This document shows, in pieces, positions 9,322 through 19,426 of a DNA stretch of 21,236 nt. The DNA lies in NCBI RefSeq assembly GCF_032854445.1, contig NW_027018492.1:1-21236 (forward strand), given 5' to 3'. Within the stretch, counting starts at the first letter, position 1. The number at the start of each line of letters is the position of its first letter. A model generated the notes under the pieces. That model ran no database searches, was not told the origin of the DNA, and worked only from the letters and a program-made list of their open reading frames with translations. The DNA comes from Liolophura sinensis. Its lineage: Eukaryota; Mollusca; Polyplacophora; Chitonida; Chitonidae. The position numbers and the translations under genes were made by a program.

Positions 9322-9869
9322 CTACAGCCATAAGTGTTGGTCGGAGAGCAACGCGGTTTGCACCATTCGATTTCTCGTCACAAAATACGTCGGATTAGCC
9401 TCTTACCAGCAGCATTGGAACAGTTTTTCCACTTTTGGATTTTTGCATGGGCTTTTTGCTAATTCAATTCGGCTACATTTACTATGTAATATCGCGACTG
9501 GTCATTACTATATTCAACTTTTTATTATAAGTTATGTGCCCTTCGGTAGCCCAGAAGACGTCAAATCTTTGGGCCAAGCCCATTTAACTCATCCAGCAAT
9601 TGTCTTATTTCTAAGTCGAAGACAAACTCAATGTCTTTATCTACATGTTGAAAAACCACACCATTTGTATATAAAAAACACAAGGTACTTGATACAGTCT
9701 ACTGTAAAAAGTACAATTAAACACTGACCCACATCAATAAGGTGCCAAAAGATGCGCAATTGGGCCAGGCATCTCCAGCTGTTGAAAAATTGCAAATTTC
9801 CTTGGTTTCCATGGAGTAAGAGCCGTTGCTGGGCACGTGATTTTCACATAAATGCTCATTCAATTGTCG
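9322..9869. repeat. Satellite monomer 18 (chimeric)
   Basis: States: S1 ATAAG after TTGTAGCTACAG, S2 T, S3 C, S4 T, S5 T, S6 TAT, S7 AAAAAACAC, S8 A, S9 TGGGCAC. Up to 9512 it is indistinguishable from monomer 11, including GCATGGGC. From 9513 it is a different variant: TATATTC, then TTTTTATTATAAG, and TCTACTGT near 9699, which is shared only with monomer 29. The switch marks one edge of the extra-monomer insertion. Confidence 0.95.
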
Positions 9870-10417
9870 CTACAGCCAAAAGTATTGGTCAGAGAGCAAC
9901 GCGGTTTGCACCATTCGATTTCTCGTCACAAAATACGGCGGATTAGCCTCTTACCAGCAGCATTGGAACAGTTTTTCCACTTTTGGATTTTTGCCTGGGC
10001 TTTTTGCTAATTCAATTCGGCTACATTTACTATGTAATATCGCGACTGGTCATTACTATAGTCAACTTTTGATTATAAGTTATGTGCCCTTCGGTAGCCC
10101 AGAAGACGTCAAATCTTTGGGCCAAGCCCATTTAACTCATCCAGCAATTGTCTTACTTCTAAGTCGAAGACAAACTCAATGTCTTTATCTACATGTTGAA
10201 AAACCACACCATTTGTATATAAAAACAACAAGGTACTTGATACAGTCTGCTGTAAAAAGTACAATTGAACACTGACCCACATTAATAAGGTGCCAAAAGA
10301 TGCGCAATTGGGCCAGGCATCTCCAGCTGTTGAAAAATTGCAAATTTCCTTGGTTTCCATGGAGTAAGAGCCGTTGCTGGTCACGTGATTTTCACATAAA
10401 TGCTCATTCAATTGTCG
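9870..10417. repeat. Satellite monomer 19 (chimeric)
   Basis: States: S1 AAAAG with GGTCAGAG, S2 G, S3 C, S4 T, S5 G, S6 TAC, S7 AAAAACAAC, S8 G, S9 TGGTCAC. The left part, to 9995, belongs to the extra monomer. From 9996 it follows monomer 11 at offset 4383, with one private change, ACATTAATAAGG (10283). Confidence 0.95.
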
Positions 10418-11048
10418 CTACAGCCAAAAGTATTGGTCGGAGAGCAACGCGGTTTGCACCATTCGATTTCTCGTCACAAAATACGTCGGATTAGCCTCTT
10501 ATCAGCAGCATTGGAACAGTTTCTCCACTTTTGGATTTTTGCTGGGCTTTTTGCTAATTCAATTCGGCTACATTTACTATGTAATATCGCGACTGGTCAT
10601 TACTATAATCAACTTTTGATTATAAGTTATGTGCCCTTCGGTAGCCCAGAAGACGTCAAATCTTTGGGCCAAGCCCATTTAACTCATCCAGCAATTGTCT
10701 TACTTCTAAGTCGAAGACAAACTCAATGTCTTTATCTACATGTTGAAAAACCACACCATTTGTATATAAAAAACACAAGGTACTTGATACAGTCTGCTGT
10801 AAAAAGTACAATTAAACACTGACCCACATCAATAAGGTGCCAAAAGATGCGCAATTGGGCCAGGCATCTCCAGCTGTTGAAAAATTGTAAATTTCCTTGG
10901 TTTCCATGGAGTAAGAGCCGTTGTTAGGCACGTGATTTTCACATAAATGCTCATTCAATTGTCGCTACAGCCAAAAGTATTGGTCGGAGAGCAACGCGGT
11001 TTGCACCATTCGATTTCTCGTCACAAAATACGTCGGATTAGCCTCTTA
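9996..11048. repeat. Large duplicated block, right segment, copy 2
   Basis: Partner of 5613-6665. Together with 7417-9512 it rebuilds the same succession of monomer variants as copy 1, but with one additional 548-bp monomer between the two segments. Confidence 0.88.
10418..10964. repeat. Satellite monomer 20 (duplicate of monomer 12)
   Basis: It shares AGTTTCTCCAC and TTTTTGCTGGGC with monomer 12. Two differences are seen: A at 10777 (C in monomer 12 at 6394) and T at 10888 in ATTGTAAATT (C at 6505). Confidence 0.96.
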
Positions 11049-11512
11049 TCAGCAGCATTGGAACAGTTTTTCCACTTTTGGATTTTTGCCTGGGCTTTTT
11101 GCTAATTCAATTCGGCTACATTTACTATGTAATATCGCGACTGGTCATTACTATAATCAACTTTTGATTATAAGTTATGTGCCCTTCGGTAGCCCAGAAG
11201 ACGTCAAATCTTTGGGCCAAGCCCATTTAACTCATCCAGCAATTGTCTTACTTCTAAGTCGAAGACAAACTCAATGTCTTTATCTACATGTTGAAAAACC
11301 ACACCATTTGTATATAAAAAACACAAGGTACTTGATACAGTCTGCTGTAAAAAGTACAATTAAACACTGACCCACATCAATAAGGTGCCAAAAGATGCGC
11401 AATTGGGCCAGGCATCTCCAGCTGTTGAAAAATTGCAAATTTCCTTGGTTTCCATGGAGTAAGAGCCGTTGTTAAGCACGTGATTTTCACATAAATGCTC
11501 ATTCAATTGTCG
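10965..11512. repeat. Satellite monomer 21
   Basis: States: S1 AAAAG, S2 T, S3 T, S4 T, S5 A, S6 TAC, S7 AAAAAACAC, S8 A, S9 TTAAGCAC (a private variant of TTAGGCAC). The match to monomer 13 at offset 4383 ends at S3 (11049), the right edge of the large duplication. Confidence 0.95.
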
Positions 11513-12060
11513 CTACAGCCAAAAGTATTGGTCGGAGAGCAACGCGGTTTGCACCATTCGATTTCTCGTCACAAAATACGTCGGATTAGCCTCTTATCAG
11601 CAGCATTGGAACAGTTTTTCCACTTTGGGATTTTTGCCTGGGCTTTTTGCTAATTCAATTCGGCTACATTTACTATGTAATATCGCGACTGGTCATTACT
11701 ATAGTCAACTTTTGATTATAAGTTATGTGCCCTTCGGTAGCCCAGAAGACGTCAAATCTTTGGGCCAAGCCCATTTAAATCATCCAGCAATTGTCTGACT
11801 TCTAAGTCGAAGACAAACTCAATGTCTTTATCTACATGTTGAAAAACCACACCATTTGTATATAAAAACAACAAGGTACTTGATACAGTCTGCTGTAAAA
11901 AGTACAATTGAACACTGACCCACATCAATAAGGTGCCAAAAGATGCGCAATTGGGCCAGGCATCTCCAGCTGTTGAAAAATTGCAAATTTCCTTGGTTTC
12001 CATGGAGTAAGAGCCGTTGCTGGTCACGTGATTTTCACATAAATGCTCATTCAATTGTCG
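11513..12060. repeat. Satellite monomer 22
   Basis: States: S1 AAAAG, S2 T, S3 T, S4 G, S5 G, S6 GAC, S7 AAAAACAAC, S8 G, S9 TGGTCAC. A private TTTAAATCATCC occurs near 11776. It pairs with monomer 25 at offset 1645. Confidence 0.95.
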
Positions 12061-12609
12061 CTACAGCCAAACGTATTGGTCGGAGAGCAACGCGGTTTGC
12101 ACCATTCGATTTCTCGTCACAAAATACGGCGGATTAGCCTCTTATCAGCAGCATTGGAACAGTTTTTCCACTTCGGGATTTTTGCCTGGGCTTTTTGCTA
12201 ATTCAATTCGGCTACATTTACTATGTAATATCGCGACTGGTCATTACTATAATCAACTTTTGATTATAAGTTATGTGCCCTTCGGTAGCCCAGAAGACGT
12301 CAAATCTTTGGGCCAAGCCCATTTAACTCATCCAGCAATTGTCTTACTTCTAAGTCGAAGACAAACTCAATGTCTTTATCTACATGTTGAAAAACCACAC
12401 CATTTGTATATAAAAAACACAAGGTACTTGATACAGTCTGCTGTAAAAAGTACAATTAAACACTGACCCACATCAATAAGGTGCCAAAAGATGCGCAATT
12501 GGGCCAGGCATCTCCAGCTGTTGAAAAATTGCAAATTTCCTTGGTTTCCATGGAGTAAGAGCCGTTGCTGGTCACGTCATTTTCACATAAAATGCTCATT
12601 CAATTGTCG
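12061..12609. repeat. Satellite monomer 23 (549 bp)
   Basis: States: S1 variant AACGTATTGG, S2 G, S3 T, S4 G (ACTTCGGGA), S5 A, S6 TAC, S7 AAAAAACAC, S8 A, S9 TGGTCAC. CACGTCATT (about 12575) destroys the CACGTG palindrome, and an extra A follows in CATAAAATGC (about 12589). That extra A shifts the frame and creates the longest open frame in the window. Confidence 0.95.
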
Positions 12610-13157
12610 CTACAGCCAAAAGTATTGGTCGGAGAGCAACGCGGTTTGCACCATTCGATTTCTCGTCACAAAATACGGCGGATTAGCCTCTTATCAGCAG
12701 CATTGGAACAGTTTTTCCACTTTGGGATTTTTGCCTGGGCTTTTTGCTAATTCAATTCGGCTACATTTACTATGTAATATCGCGACTGGTCATTACTATA
12801 ATCAACTTTTGATTATAAGTTATGTGCCCTTCGGTAGCCCAGAAGACGTCAAATCTTTGGGGCAAGCCCATTTAACTCATCCAGCAATTGTCTTACTTCT
12901 AAGTCGAAGACAAACTCAATGTCTTTATCTACATGTTGAAAAACCACACCATTTGTATATAAAAAACACAAGGTACTTGATACAGTCTGCTGTAAAAAGT
13001 ACAATTAAACACTGACCCACATCAATAAGGTGCCAAAAGATGCGCAATTGGGCCAGGCATCTCCAGCTGTTGAAAAATTGCAAATTTCCTTGGTTTCCAT
13101 GGAGTAAGAGCCGTTGTTAGGCACGTGATTTTCACATAAATGCTCATTCAATTGTCG
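12610..13157. repeat. Satellite monomer 24
   Basis: States: S1 AAAAG, S2 G, S3 T, S4 G, S5 A, S6 TAC, S7 AAAAAACAC, S8 A, S9 TTAGGCAC. A private TTTGGGGCAAG near 12857 replaces TTTGGGCCAAG. Confidence 0.95.
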
Positions 13158-13705
13158 CTACAGCCAAAAGTATTGGTCGGAGAGCAACGCGGTTTGCACC
13201 ATTCGATTTCTCGTCACAAAATACGTCGGATTAGCCTCTTACCAGCAGCATTGGAACAGTTTTTCCACTTTGGGATTTTTGCCTGGGCTTTTTGCTAATT
13301 CAATTCGGCTACATTTACTATGTAATATCGCGACTGGTCATTACTATAGTCAACTTTTGATTATAAGTTATGTGCCCTTCGGTAGCCCAGAAGACGTCAA
13401 ATCTTTGGGCCAAGCCCATTTAACTCATCCAGCAATTGTCTGACTTCTAAGTCGAAGACAAACTCAATGTCTTTATCTACATGTTGAAAAACCACACCAT
13501 TTGTATATAAAAACAACAAGGTACTTGATACAGTCTGCTGTAAAAAGTACAATTGAACACTGACCCACATCAATAAGGTGCCAAAAGATGCGCAATTGGG
13601 CCAGGCATCTCCAGCTGTTGAAAAATTGCAAATTTCCTTGGTTTCCATGGAGTAAGAGCCGTTGCTGGTCACGTGATTTTCACATAAATGCTCATTCAAT
13701 TGTCG
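13158..13705. repeat. Satellite monomer 25
   Basis: States: S1 AAAAG, S2 T, S3 C, S4 G, S5 G, S6 GAC, S7 AAAAACAAC, S8 G, S9 TGGTCAC. No private change noticed. It is close to monomers 7 and 22. Confidence 0.95.
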
Positions 13706-14253
13706 CTACAGCCAAAAGTATTGGTCGGAGAGCAACGCGGTTTGCACCATTCGATTTCTCGTCACAAAATACGGCGGATTAGCCTCTTATCAGCAGCATT
13801 GGAACAGTTTTTCCACTTTGGGATTTTTGCCTGGGCTTTTTGCTAATTCAATTCGGCTACATTTACTATGTAATATCGCGACTGGTCATTACTATAATCA
13901 ACTTTTGATTATAAGTTATGTGCCCTTCGGTAGCCCAGAAGACGTCAAGTCTTTGGGCCAAGCCCATTTAACTCATCCAGCAATTGTCTTACTTCTAAGT
14001 CGAAGACAAACTCAATGTCTTTATCTACATGTTGAAAAACCACACCATTTGTATATAAAAAACACAAGGTACTTGATACAGTCTGCTGTAAAAAGTACAA
14101 TTAAACACTGACCCACATCAATAAGGTGCCAAAAGATGCGCAATTGGGCCAGGCATCTCCAGCTGTTGAAAAATTGCAAATTTCCTTGGTTTCCATGGAG
14201 TAAGAGCCGTTGCTGGTCACGTGATTTTCACATAAATGCTCATTCAATTGTCG
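13706..14253. repeat. Satellite monomer 26
   Basis: States: S1 AAAAG, S2 G, S3 T, S4 G, S5 A, S6 TAC, S7 AAAAAACAC, S8 A, S9 TGGTCAC. A private GTCAAGTCTTT occurs near 13944. It pairs with monomer 23 at offset 1645. Confidence 0.95.
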
Positions 14254-14800
14254 CTACAGCCAAAAGTATTGGTCAGAGAGCAACGCGGTTTGCACCATTC
14301 GATTCTCATCACAAAATACGTCGGATTAGCCTCTTACCAGCAGCATTGGAACAGTTTATCCACTTTTGGATTTTTGCCTGGGCTTTTTGCTAATTAAATT
14401 CGGCTACATTTACTATGTAATATCGCGACTGGTCATTACTATAGTCAACTTTTGATTATAAGTTATGTGCCCTTCGGTAGCCCAGAAGACGTCAAATCTT
14501 TGGGCCAAGCCCATTTAACTCATCCAGCAATTGTCTTACTTGTAAGTCGAAGACAATCTCAATGTCTTTATCTACATGTTGAAAAACCACACCATTTGTA
14601 TATAAAAAACACAAGGTACTTGATACAGTCTGCTGTAAAAAGTACAATTAAACACTGACCCACATCAATAAGGTGCCAAAAGATGCGCAATTGGGCCAGG
14701 CATCTCCAGCTGTTGAAAAATTGCAAATTTCCTTGGTTTCCATGGAGTAAGAGCCGTTGTTAGGCACGTGATTTTCACATAAATGCTCATTCAATTGTAG
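14254..14800. repeat. Satellite monomer 27 (547 bp)
   Basis: States: S1 AAAAG with GGTCAGAG, S2 T, S3 C, S4 T, S5 G, S6 TAC followed by TTGTAAG, S7 AAAAAACAC, S8 A, S9 TTAGGCAC. It belongs to the monomer 2/10/17 subtype by the one-T deletion (CGATTCTCATC) and AATTAAATTC. GTTTATCCAC (about 14355) and GACAATCTC (about 14551) are further variants. Confidence 0.95.
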
Positions 14801-15348
14801 CTACAGCCATAAGTGTTGGTCGGAGAGCAACGCGGTTTTCACCATTCGATTTCTCGTCACAAAATACGTCGGATTAGCCTCTTACCAGCAGCATTGGAAC
14901 AGTTTTTCCACTTTTGGATTTTTGCCTGGGCTTTTTGCTAATTCAATTCGGCTACATTTACTATGTAATATCGCGACTGGTCATTACTATATTCAACTTT
15001 TGATTATAAGTTATGTGCCCTTCGGTAGCCCAGAAGACGTCAAATCTTTGGGCCAAGCCCATTTAACTCATCCAGCAATTGTCTTATTTCTAAGTCGAAG
15101 ACAAACTCAATGTCTTTATCTACATGTTGAAAAACCACACCATTTGTATATAAAAAACACAAGGTACTTGATACAGTCTGCTGTAAAAAGTACAATTAAA
15201 CACTGACCCACATCAATAAGGTGCCAAAAGATGCGCAATTGGGCCAGGCATCTCCAGCTGTTGAAAAATTGCAAATTTCCTTGGTTTCCATGGAGTAAGA
15301 GCCGTTGTTAGGCACGTGATTTTCACATAAATGCTCATTCAATTGTAG
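14801..15348. repeat. Satellite monomer 28
   Basis: States: S1 ATAAG after TTGTAGCTACAG, S2 T, S3 C, S4 T, S5 T, S6 TAT, S7 AAAAAACAC, S8 A, S9 TTAGGCAC. A private GGTTTTCACC occurs near 14834. Confidence 0.95.
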
Positions 15349-15896
15349 CTACAGCCATAAGTGTTGGTCGGAGAGCAACGCGGTTTGCACCATTCGATTT
15401 CTCGTCACAAAATACGTCGGATTAGCCTCTTACCAGCAGCATTGGAACAGTTTTACCACTTTTGGATTTTTGCCTGGGCTTTTTGCTAATTCAATTCGGC
15501 TACATTTACTATGTAATATCGCGACTGGTCATTACTATATTCAACTTTTGATTATAAGTTATGTACCCTTCGGTAGCCCAGAAGACGTTAAATCTTTGGG
15601 CCAAGCCCATTTAACTCATCCAGCAATTGTCTTATTTCTAAGTCGAAGACAAACTCAATGTCTTTATCTACATGTTGAAAAACCACACCATTTGTATATA
15701 AAAAACACAAGGTACTTGATACAGTCTACTGTAAAAAGTACAATTAAACACTGACCCACATCAACAAGGTGCCAAAAGATGCGCAATTGGGCCAGGCATC
15801 TCCAGCTGTTGAAAAATTGCAAATTTCCTTGGTTTCCATGGAGTAAGAGCCGTTGCTGGGCACGTGATTTTCACATAAATGCTCATTCAATTGTCG
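15349..15896. repeat. Satellite monomer 29
   Basis: States: S1 ATAAG after TTGTAGCTACAG, S2 T, S3 C, S4 T, S5 T, S6 TAT, S7 AAAAAACAC, S8 A, S9 TGGGCAC. TCTACTGT (about 15726) is shared only with monomer 18 and GACGTTAAATC (about 15587) only with monomer 14. Private: TTTTACCAC, TATGTACCC and TCAACAAGG. Confidence 0.95.
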
Positions 15897-16445
15897 CTAC
15901 AGCCAAAAGTATTGGTCGGAGAGCAACGCGGTTTGCACCATTCGATTTCTCGTCACAAAATACGGCGGATTAGCCTCTTACCAGCAGCATTGGAACAGTT
16001 TTTCCACTTTTGGATTTTTCGCCAGGGCTTTTTGCTAATTCAATTCGGCTACATTTACTATGTAATATCGCGACTGGTCATTACTATATTCAACTTTTGA
16101 TTATAAGTTATGTGCCCTTCGGTAACCCAGAAGACGTCAAATCTTTGGGCCAAGCAAATTTAACTCATCCAGCAATTGTCTTACTTGTAAGTCGAAGACA
16201 AACTCAATGTCTTTATCTACATGTTGAAAAACCACACCATTTGTATATAAAAACAACAAGGTACTTGATACAGTCTGCTGTAAAAAGTACAATTGAACAC
16301 TGACCCACATCAATAAGGTGCCAAAAGATGCGCAATTGGGCCAGGCATCTCCAGCTGTTGAAAAATTGCAAATTTCCTTGGTTTCCATGGAGTAAGAGCC
16401 GTTTCTGGTCACCTGATTTTCACATAAATGCTCATTCAATTGTAG
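15897..16445. repeat. Satellite monomer 30 (549 bp)
   Basis: States: S1 AAAAG, S2 G, S3 C, S4 T, S5 T, S6 TAC followed by TTGTAAG, S7 AAAAACAAC, S8 G, S9 TGGTCACC. It has many private changes: TTTTTCGCCAGGGC (about 16015), GGTAACCC, CAAGCAAATTT, GCCGTTTCTGG, and CACCTG in place of CACGTG near 16411. Confidence 0.95.
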
Positions 16446-16993
16446 CTACAGCCATAAGTGTTGGTCGGAGAGCAACGCGGTTTGCACCATTCGATTTCTC
16501 GTCACAAAATACGTCGGATTAGCCTCTTATCAGCAGCATTGGAACAGTTTTTCCACTTTGGGATTTTTGCCTGGGCTTTTTGCTAATTCAATTCGGCTAC
16601 ATTTACTATGTAATATCGCGACTGGTCATTACTATAATCAACTTTTGATTATAAGTTATGTGCCCTTCGGTAGCCCAGAAGACGTCAAATCTTTGGGCCA
16701 AGCCCATTTAACTCATCCAGCAATTGTCTTATTTCTAAGTCGAAGACAAACTCAATGTCTTTATCTACATGTTGAAAAACCACACCATTTGTATATAAAA
16801 AACACAAGGTACTTGATACAGTCTGCTGTAAAATGTACAATTAAACACTGACCCACATCAATAAGGTGCCAAAAGATGCGCAATTGGGCCAGGCATCTCC
16901 AGCTGTTGAAAAATTGCAAATTTCCTTGGTTTCCATGGAGTAAGAGCCGTTGTTAGGCACGTGATTTTCACATAAATGCTCATTCAATTGTCG
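16446..16993. repeat. Satellite monomer 31
   Basis: States: S1 ATAAG after TTGTAGCTACAG, S2 T, S3 T, S4 G, S5 A, S6 TAT, S7 AAAAAACAC, S8 A, S9 TTAGGCAC. This is the only ATAAG monomer with T at S3 and A at S5, which suggests a recombinant. A private GTAAAATGTAC occurs near 16828. Confidence 0.95.
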
Positions 16994-17541
16994 CTACAGC
17001 CAAAAGTATTGGTCGGAGAGCAACGCGGTTTGCACCATTCGATTTCTCGTCACAAAATACGTCGGATTAGCCTCTTATCAGCAGCATTGGAACAGTTTTT
17101 CCACTTTGGGATTTTTGCCTGGGCTTTTTGCTAATTCAATTCGGCTACATTTACTATGTAATATCGCGACTGGTCATTACTATAATCAACTTTTGATTAT
17201 AAGTTATGTGCCCTTCGGTAGCCCAGAAGACGTCAAATCTTTGGGCCAAGCCCATTTAACTCATCCAGCAATTGTCTTACTTGTAAGTCGAAGACAAACT
17301 CAATGTCTTTATCTACATGTTGAAAAACCACACCATTTGTATATAAAAAACACAAGGTACTTGATACAGTCTGCTGTAAAAAGTACAATTGAACACTGAC
17401 CCACATCAATAAGGTGCCAAAAGATGCGCAATTGGGCCAGGCATCTCCAGCTGTTGAAAAATTGCAAATTTCCTTGGTTTCCATGGAGTAAGAGCCGTTG
17501 CTGGTCACGTGATTTTCACATAAATGCTCATTCAATTGTCG
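16994..17541. repeat. Satellite monomer 32 (recombinant S7/S8)
   Basis: States: S1 AAAAG, S2 T, S3 T, S4 G, S5 A, S6 TAC followed by TTGTAAG, S7 AAAAAACAC, S8 G, S9 TGGTCAC. It breaks the otherwise tight link between AAAAACAAC at S7 and G at S8, placing a crossover or conversion edge between about 17352 and 17391. Confidence 0.95.
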
Positions 17542-18209
17542 CTACAGCCAAAAGTATTGGTCGGAGAGCAACGCGGTTTGCACCATTCGATTTCTCGTCA
17601 CAAAATACGTCGCATTAACCTCGTACCAGCAGCATTGGAACAGTTTTTCCACTTTGGGATTTTTGCCTGGGCTTTTTGCTAATTCAATTCGATTTCTCGT
17701 CACCATTCGATTTCTCGTCACAAAATACGTCGGATTAGCCTCTTATCAGCAGCATTGGAACAGTTTTTCCACTTTGGGATTTTTGCCTGGGCTTTTTGTT
17801 AATTCAATTCGGCTACATTTACTATGTAATATCGCGACTGGTCATTACTATAATCAACTTTTGATTATAAGTTATGTGCCCTTCGGTAGCCCAGAAGACG
17901 TCAAATCTTTGGGCCAAGCCCATTTAACTCATCCAGCAATTGTCTGACTTCTAAGTCGAAGACAAACTCAATGTCTTTATCTACATGTTGAAAAACCACA
18001 CCATTTGTATATAAAAAACACAAGGTACTTGATACAGTCTGCTGTAAAAAGTACAATTAAACACTGACCCACATCAATAAGGTGCCAAAAGATGCGCAAT
18101 TGGGCCAGGCATCTCCAGCTGTTGAAAAATTGCAAATTTCCTTGGTTTCCATGGAGTAAGAGTCGTTGCTGGTCACGTGATTTTCACATAAATGCTCATT
18201 CAATTGTCG
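17542..18209. repeat. Satellite monomer 33, enlarged (668 bp)
   Basis: An ordinary monomer with an internal 120-bp tandem duplication (17581-17820, listed separately). Other states: S1 AAAAG, S5 A, S6 GAC, S7 AAAAAACAC, S8 A, S9 TGGTCAC preceded by GAGTCGTTG. Its first duplicated unit carries the private stretch CGTCGCATTAACCTCGTACC. Confidence 0.95.
17581..17820. repeat. Internal 120-bp tandem duplication in monomer 33
   Basis: Positions 17581-17700 and 17701-17820 align base for base over about 110 bp with five substitutions, then differ because the first unit leaves the monomer at AATTCAATTCG and runs into GATTTCTCGTCAC instead of GCTACATTT. At the joint, an 18-nt piece ending TTTCTCGTCAC is present twice in a row. 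This looks like two successive backward jumps during copying: one at the shared ATTCG, one at GTCAC. Confidence 0.93.
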
Positions 18210-18757
18210 CTACAGCCAAAAGTATTGGTCGGAGAGCAACGCGGTTTGCACCATTCGATTTCTCGTCACAAAATACGTCGGATTAGCCTCTTATCAGCAG
18301 CATTGGAACAGTTTTTCCACTTTGGGATTTTTGCCTGGGCTTTTTGCTAATTCAATTCGGCTACATTTACTATGTAATATCGCGACTGGTCATTACTATA
18401 ATCAACTTTTGATTATAAGTTATGTGCCCTTCGGTAGCCCAGAAGACGTCAAATCTTTGGGCCAAGCCCATTTAACTCATCCAGCAATTGTCTTACTTCT
18501 AAGTCGAAGACAAACTCAATGTCTTTTTCTACATGTTGAAAAACCACACCATTTGTATATAAAAAACACAAGGTACTTGATACAGTCTGCTGTAAAAAGT
18601 ACAATTAAACACTGACCCACATCAATAAGGTGCCAAAAGATGCGCAATTGGGCCAGGCATCTCCAGCTGTTGAAAAATTGCAAATTTCCTTGGTTTCCAT
18701 TGAGTAAGAGCCGTTGCTGGGCACGTGATTTTCACATAAATGCTCATTCAATTGTCG
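18210..18757. repeat. Satellite monomer 34
   Basis: States: S1 AAAAG, S2 T, S3 T, S4 G, S5 A, S6 TAC, S7 AAAAAACAC, S8 A, S9 TGGGCAC. Private: GTCTTTTTCTAC (about 18521) and CCATTGAG (about 18698), which removes the CCATGG site. Confidence 0.95.
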
Positions 18758-19426
18758 CTACAGCCAAAAGTATTGGTCGGAGAGCAACGCGGTTTGCACC
18801 ATTCGATTTCTCGTCACAAAATACGCCGGATTAGCCTCTTATCAGCAGCATTGGAACAGTTTTTCCACTTTTGGATTTTTGCCTGGGCTTTTTGCTAATT
18901 CAATTCGATTTCTCGTCACCATTCGATTTCTCGTCACAAAATACGTCGGATTAGCCTCTTATCAGCAGCATTGGAACAGTTTTTCCCACTTTGGGATTTT
19001 TGCCTGGGCTTTTTGCTAATTCAATTCGGCTACATTTACTATGTAATATCGCGACTGGTCATTACTATAATCAACTTTTGATTATAGGTTATGTGCCCTT
19101 CGGTAGCCCAGAAGACGTCAAATCTTTGGGCCAAGCCCATTTAACTCGTCCAGCAATTGTCTTACTTCTAAGTCGAAGACAAACTCAATGTCTTTATCTA
19201 CATGTTGAAAAACCACACCATTTGTATATAAAAAACACAAGGTACTTGATACAGTCTGCTGTAAAAAGTACAATTAAACACTGACCCACATCAATAAGGT
19301 GCCAAAAGATGCGCAATTGGGCCAGGCATCTCCAGCTGTTGAAAAATTGCAAATTTCCTTGGTTTCCATGGAGTAAGAGCCGTTGCTGGGCACGTGATTT
19401 TCACATAAATGCTCATTCAATTGTCG
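18758..19426. repeat. Satellite monomer 35, enlarged (669 bp)
   Basis: It carries the second internal ~120-bp duplication (18797-19037). Other states: S1 AAAAG, S2 C in the first unit (ACGCCGG), S3 T in both units, S4 T in the first unit and G in the second, S5 A, S6 TAC, S7 AAAAAACAC, S8 A, S9 TGGGCAC. Private: ATTATAGGTT (about 19082), ACTCGTCC (about 19144), and one extra C in TTTTTCCCAC (about 18983). Confidence 0.95.
18797..19037. repeat. Internal 120/121-bp tandem duplication in monomer 35
   Basis: Units 18797-18916 and 18917-19037 have the same joint as the duplication in monomer 33, including the doubled 18-nt TTTCTCGTCAC piece. The second unit has one extra C. The second units of the two insertions start 1216 bp apart, which equals one enlarged plus one ordinary monomer. 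The identical joint means a single origin followed by spread. Confidence 0.93.

Larger units (their letters stand above)
7417..9512. repeat. Large duplicated block, left segment, copy 2
   Basis: Partner of 3582-5677. The identity stops at 9513 inside monomer 18, where an unrelated variant of the monomer takes over for one repeat length. Confidence 0.9.

Noticed and set aside
12491-13015. Longest open frame (174 codons, + strand, ATG start)
   Set aside because: It exists only because monomer 23 has one extra A near 12589 that joins two frames that are separately short in other copies. It matches no family I know, and its sequence is the ordinary satellite monomer.
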